DNA of 64,000 bases from contig CACZZZ010000014.1 in assembly GCA_902785825.1 (NCBI GenBank), forward strand, positions 1-64,000, given 5' to 3'. Every line of letters starts with the position of its first letter. Within the stretch, counting starts at the first letter, position 1. This DNA comes from an uncultured Bacteroidia bacterium. Its GTDB lineage: Bacteria > Bacteroidota > Bacteroidia > Bacteroidales > UBA932. A program made the translations under genes and the position numbers. The notes under the pieces were generated by a model. That model was not told the DNA's origin, did not search any database, and saw only the letters and a list, made by a program, of their open reading frames with translations. Shown in pieces: positions 60,501 to 64,000 of this stretch.

Positions 60501-62459
60501 TCAAGCGAGCTCCGAGGCCATCTGAGCCTTCAGCCACTCGACAAACTCTTCCACTTTCATGACACCGGCGTCGGCGCCCTCTTTCCTGACAGAAACCGTA
60601 CCCTGCTCAACTTCCTTCTCTCCCACGATGGCCAAAACAGGCACCCTGAGCAACGAGATCTCGCGGATTCTCTTTCCAAGAGTCTCGTTTCTGTCATCTA
60701 TAGAGGCGCGAATATCGGAATTATTCAGCAATCCGCAAACTTTTTTAGCGAAATCTGAATACTTCTCACTGATAGGCAGTACTTTAACCTGATCAGGGCT
60801 GAGCCACAGAGGAAGGTGTCCGCCGGTGTGCTCGAGGAGCACGGCGGTGAACCTCTCGATGGAGCCGAAAGGAGCCCTGTGAATCATCACGGGACGCTGC
60901 TTGCTGCCGTCAGCGGCGGTATATTCAAGCTGGAACCTCTCAGGAAGGTTATAGTCCACCTGGATGGTACCGAGCTGCCACTTCCTTCCGATGGCGTCCT
61001 TGACCATGAAGTCAAGCTTCGGGCCGTAGAAAGCGGCCTCGCCATATTCCACGACTGTCTTGAGCCCCATCTCGGCGGCCGCCTCGATGATAGCGTTCTC
61101 CGCCTTCGCCCAATTCTCGTCGGAACCGATGTACTTTGTCTTGTTGTTCGGATCCCTCAGGGACACCTGGGCGGTGTATTTGTCAAACTTGAAAATCTTG
61201 AAAACGTATAGGATAAGCTCGATTACCTTCTCGAACTCGCCCTTGAGCTGATCGGGAGTGACGAACATGTGGGCATCGTCCTGGGTGAAGGAACGGACAC
61301 GGGTAAGTCCGTGGAGCTCACCGCTCTGCTCGTAACGATAGACAGTACCGAACTCAGCCATCCTCAGGGGCAGATCCCTGTAGGAACGGGGAGACGAACG
61401 GAAAATCTCACAGTGGTGAGGGCAGTTCATGGGCTTGAGCATGTACTCCTCTCCCTCCTGGGGTGTGTGGATCGGCTGGAAGGAATCCTTGCCGTACTTG
61501 GCGTAGTGGCCAGAGGTGACGTACAGGTCCTTGCTTCCGATGTGAGGAGTCACGACAGGAAGGTAGCCATATTCATTCTGCTTGCGGCGAAGGAATTTCT
61601 CAAGCTCGAACCTCATCACGGAACCTCTTGGAAGCCAAAGGGGAAGACCCATGCCGACACGGTTTGAGAAAGTGAAAAGCTCCATCTCCTTGCCGAGTTT
61701 GCGGTGATCCCTCTTCTTCGCCTCCTCAAGAACCACGAGGTACTCGTCCAGCATGGACTTCTTGGGGAAGGTGATGCCGTAGATACGAGTCAGCTGCCCG
61801 CGAGTCTCGTCGCCACGCCAATAGGCGCCGGCAAGAGCGGTCAGCTTGACAGCCTTGATGACCTCGGTATTGCGCAGGTGAGGTCCTCTGCACAAATCAG
61901 TGAAATGGCCATTGGTGTAATATGTGATGGTACCGTCCTCAAGCTCACTGATGAGCTCGCACTTGTACTGGTCTCCCTTTTCCTCGAAATGCTTGAGAGC
62001 CTCGGCCTTGGGCACGGCGATCCTGGTATAGTCCTGCTTCTCGCGGGCCAGTTCCAGCATTCTTTTCTCGATCTTGGGAAAATCGGCGTCGGTGAGCTGG
62101 TTGCCACCTAGATCCACATCGTAGTAGAATCCGTTCTCGATGGCAGGTCCAATACCGAACTTGACTCCCGGATACAAATCCTCGAGAGCCTCGGCCATCA
62201 AGTGTGAGGAGGAGTGCCAAAACACCCTCTTCGCCTCATCATCCTCCCATTTAAGGAGAGTTATGGAGCAATCCTCTTCGATAGGGCGGTTAAGGTCGAT
62301 GGTCTGTCCCTTGCCGATCGTCGTGTCTCCGGCGGGCTTGACAGCCACAGCCAAAACCTCCTCGGCAAGCCTGGGGCTTATACCCCTGGCGATCTCGTAA
62401 CCAGTCACTCCACTCTCGTACGCCCTGACGCTGCCGTCAGGAAATGTGATGTTGATCAT
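60501..62459 (-). CDS. thrS: threonyl-tRNA synthetase
   Basis: A 652-residue class II synthetase. TGS domain (1-62), editing domain with [11 protein letters not shown] near 82 and the late Cys/His motif ([18 protein letters not shown] near 180), catalytic core with [12 protein letters not shown] near 343 and [15 protein letters not shown] near 372, and a C-terminal anticodon-binding domain. Heads the thrS-infC-rpmI-rplT-lepB operon. Confidence 0.96.
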   Translation of the reverse strand: MINITFPDGSVRAYESGVTGYEIARGISPRLAEEVLAVAVKPAGDTTIGKGQTIDLNRPIEEDCSITLLKWEDDEAKRVFWHSSSHLMAEALEDLYPGVKFGIGPAIENGFYYDVDLGGNQLTDADFPKIEKRMLELAREKQDYTRIAVPKAEALKHFEEKGDQYKCELISELEDGTITYYTNGHFTDLCRGPHLRNTEVIKAVKLTALAGAYWRGDETRGQLTRIYGITFPKKSMLDEYLVVLEEAKKRDHRKLGKEMELFTFSNRVGMGLPLWLPRGSVMRFELEKFLRRKQNEYGYLPVVTPHIGSKDLYVTSGHYAKYGKDSFQPIHTPQEGEEYMLKPMNCPHHCEIFRSSPRSYRDLPLRMAEFGTVYRYEQSGELHGLTRVRSFTQDDAHMFVTPDQLKGEFEKVIELILYVFKIFKFDKYTAQVSLRDPNNKTKYIGSDENWAKAENAIIEAAAEMGLKTVVEYGEAAFYGPKLDFMVKDAIGRKWQLGTIQVDYNLPERFQLEYTAADGSKQRPVMIHRAPFGSIERFTAVLLEHTGGHLPLWLSPDQVKVLPISEKYSDFAKKVCGLLNNSDIRASIDDRNETLGKRIREISLLRVPVLAIVGEKEVEQGTVSVRKEGADAGVMKVEEFVEWLKAQMASELA

Positions 62460-62483
62460 AATCCTTAATTATTAGACAGTCTG

Positions 62484-62512
62484 CAAAGATAACAATTATT
62501 TTGCTATTTTTG
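62484..62512. promoter_or_regulatory. divergent -7 elements, thrS and DUF4199
   Basis: The complement at 62484-62491 reads TATCTTTG towards thrS. TATTTTTG at 62505-62512 faces right, 23 bases before the DUF4199 ATG. The -33 boxes are weak. Confidence 0.45.
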
Positions 62513-62535
62513 CACATCTTACATAGTTAACGGGC

Positions 62536-63093
62536 ATGAAGAAAGAATACTCAACAGGTGAGTCTTGGAACAGCGCGGCCATAGCAGGTCTTGTTATGGC
62601 CCTTCTGACAATCGCCGCCGAGCTGGTGGCATCCCTTTGCGGAAAGGTTAATGGCGTCGCCGGAGGTTTCCTAGCGTTCCTGGCATGGGCCGGGAAACTT
62701 GTGGCCTGCGCCATGATGTTCAGGTATCTTATGAGGAAATTCCATTCCTCGTTTTCCGGGGTTGACTATCCGGCCATGCAAAGATACGGCCTGAAACTGG
62801 CCCTGTTCTCTTCGCTGGTCGTGGCGGCATATTCCCTGGTGAACATCCTGGTAATCAATCCGGGAACCATCGACGAGATCACCGAGGTCTTCCGCACGAG
62901 CTACTCCTCCATAATGGACTCCAACTCTGAGGCCGCACTCGAGAAAATGATGCCCAAGATGCCTATTTACATGGGCATCGGCACTTGTATCTACTGTTTC
63001 CTTTGGGGATGGCTGTACTCCACCATCTTCGCGAGGTCAATCGCCCCCAACGATCCTTTTTCCGATACTGAAGACACCATCGACAACCAATAA
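62536..63093 (+). CDS. DUF4199 family membrane protein
   Basis: A 185-residue inner-membrane protein with about four helices (near 15-35, 45-70, 90-110, 140-162). The pattern, with the loop ITEVFRTSYSSIMDSNSEAA between helices three and four, fits DUF4199, which in Bacteroidetes is often next to a family 2 glycosyltransferase as here. Role unknown. Two bases separate it from the next gene. Confidence 0.85.
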   Translation: MKKEYSTGESWNSAAIAGLVMALLTIAAELVASLCGKVNGVAGGFLAFLAWAGKLVACAMMFRYLMRKFHSSFSGVDYPAMQRYGLKLALFSSLVVAAYSLVNILVINPGTIDEITEVFRTSYSSIMDSNSEAALEKMMPKMPIYMGIGTCIYCFLWGWLYSTIFARSIAPNDPFSDTEDTIDNQ

Positions 63094-63095
63094 TC

Positions 63096-64000
63096 ATGGA
63101 ATACTCAAGAGACCTCTCCATAATCATTCCCCTCTTCAATGAGGAAGAGTCCCTGGGCGAGCTCCTTGCCTGGATAAGAAGTGTGATGAACGCCAATGCT
63201 TTTGACTACGAGGTAATATTCGTGGACGACGGCAGCACAGACGGATCCTGGGCCAAGATCAAGGAACTCTCTGAAGGAGACGACCGCGTCAAGGGCATAT
63301 CCTTCCGCCGCAATTACGGGAAGTCAGCAGCCTTGTACCATGGATTCGCCAAGGCCGCAGGCAGGGTTGTGGTCACGATGGACGCCGATCTTCAGGACTC
63401 CCCCGAGGAGATCCCCGAGATGTACAAGATGGTGGTCGAGGACGGATACGACGTGGTGTCAGGCTGGAAGCAGCACCGGCAGGACAATAAATTGACTAAG
63501 AACCTGCCCTCCAAACTCTATAACGCGACCGCCCGCTGGATCACTGGCATCAAGCTGCACGACATGAACTGCGGCCTCAAAGCTTACAAGAACGAGGTCG
63601 TGAAGAATATAGAGGTGTATGGGGAGATGCACAGGTATATCCCCTATCTGGCCAAGAACGCCGGATTCGACAAGATCACCGAGAAGCCGGTCCACCACCA
63701 GAAAAGGAAGTTCGGCAAGAGCAAGTTCGGGATGGAGAGATTCGTCAACGGATTCCTCGATCTCCTGTCGCTGTGGTTCCTGAGCGTTTTCGGGAAGAAA
63801 CCTATGCACTTCTTCGGGTTCTCCGGCCTGCTGATGTTCCTCGTGGGATTCGCCATGACCATTTGGATCATAATAGCGAAACTCATCCACCAGGCCAACG
63901 GGATCAAGTACAGGGCGGTGACTGACCAGCCCCTGTTCTATCTGGCCTTGCTGGCCGTAATGCTCGGAGTCGTGCTCTTCCTCGCCGGCTTCATTTGTGA
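63096..64000 (+). CDS. family 2 glycosyltransferase (DPM1/GtrB-like), cut by the window end
   Basis: At least 301 residues are present; the 3' end is outside. The GT-A domain has IIIPLFNEEESLGEL near 9, the nucleotide-binding VDDGSTDGSW near 42 and MDADLQDSPEE near 94, followed by KFGKSKFGMERF near 210 and two membrane helices. Such enzymes transfer a sugar to a polyprenyl phosphate at the inner membrane. The donor cannot be told from sequence. Confidence 0.92.
   Translation, partial: MEYSRDLSIIIPLFNEEESLGELLAWIRSVMNANAFDYEVIFVDDGSTDGSWAKIKELSEGDDRVKGISFRRNYGKSAALYHGFAKAAGRVVVTMDADLQDSPEEIPEMYKMVVEDGYDVVSGWKQHRQDNKLTKNLPSKLYNATARWITGIKLHDMNCGLKAYKNEVVKNIEVYGEMHRYIPYLAKNAGFDKITEKPVHHQKRKFGKSKFGMERFVNGFLDLLSLWFLSVFGKKPMHFFGFSGLLMFLVGFAMTIWIIIAKLIHQANGIKYRAVTDQPLFYLALLAVMLGVVLFLAGFIC

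Noticed and set aside
62460..62483. T-box or other riboswitch upstream of thrS
   Set aside because: The leader is too short and no conserved T-box sequence is visible.

Overview
The window looks like chromosome from a gut- or rumen-type Bacteroidales (phylum Bacteroidota). Three things point there. Many genes belong to families largely confined to that phylum (DUF4837, DUF5020, DUF5723, DUF4296, DUF4295, DUF4199, a PurF variant lacking its cysteine, GlsB/GlsA glycine-lipid acyltransferases). Promoters repeatedly fit the Bacteroidetes pattern TTTG, about 19 nt, TAnnTTTG. The ribosomal gene order (thrS-infC-rpmI-rplT, rpmB-rpmG-DUF4295) also fits. I cannot name the genus.

Layout. 0.2-9.3 kb: a leftward citrate block (citD, citE, citF, citX, a citC-citG fusion, aconitase, isocitrate dehydrogenase). 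9.4-12.8 kb: a leftward operon ruvX-def-phosphohexomutase-M23/LysM peptidase. 12.9-18.9 kb: a rightward run M23 peptidase-dxr-rseP-purF-phosphoesterase. 18.9-22.3 kb: a LAB_N/CtlX fusion and the glsB/glsA pair. 22.3-30.5 kb: a visibly AT-richer accessory island. 30.6-36.5 kb: a Ser/Thr kinase, an outer-membrane protein, a DNA-binding-like protein and a large LRR lipoprotein. 36.5-36.9 kb: a tRNA-Glu, rpsT, tRNA-Pro transcription unit. 37-43.9 kb: DUF4837, anaerobic ribonucleotide reductase (nrdDG), and purine uptake and salvage (NCS2 permease, Tsx-like porin, apt). 44-50 kb: an alpha-L-rhamnosidase, DUF5723, tRNA-Leu and a zincin-like lipoprotein. 50-57 kb: a compact leftward operon ftsY-pheT-DUF4296-amidohydrolase-radical SAM-deoC. 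57-62.5 kb: ribosomal genes, lepB, infC and thrS. 62.5-64 kb: DUF4199 and a glycosyltransferase cut by the window edge.

Most interesting regions. (1) At 26.9-29.3 kb a radical SAM/SPASM enzyme with a PqqD-like recognition segment and an N-terminal OGG-like segment is followed 36 nt later by an unannotated 33-residue Cys-rich peptide gene and then a perfect terminator hairpin. This looks like a ribosomally made, radical-SAM-modified peptide system. (2) At 22.5-26.2 kb a four-gene operon joins a CFI-box-CTERM protein, a two-helix membrane protein, a membrane protein carrying duplicated FtsK-gamma DNA-binding domains, and an unknown protein. The gamma-domain gene is broken by a 43-bp tandem duplication; removing one copy restores a 366-residue frame. 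(3) Small palindromic repeats are inserted without breaking the frame in at least six proteins, resembling Rickettsia palindromic elements. (4) A 110-bp double-hairpin repeat occurs three times, each copy just after the 3' end of a leftward gene; two copies bracket the island.
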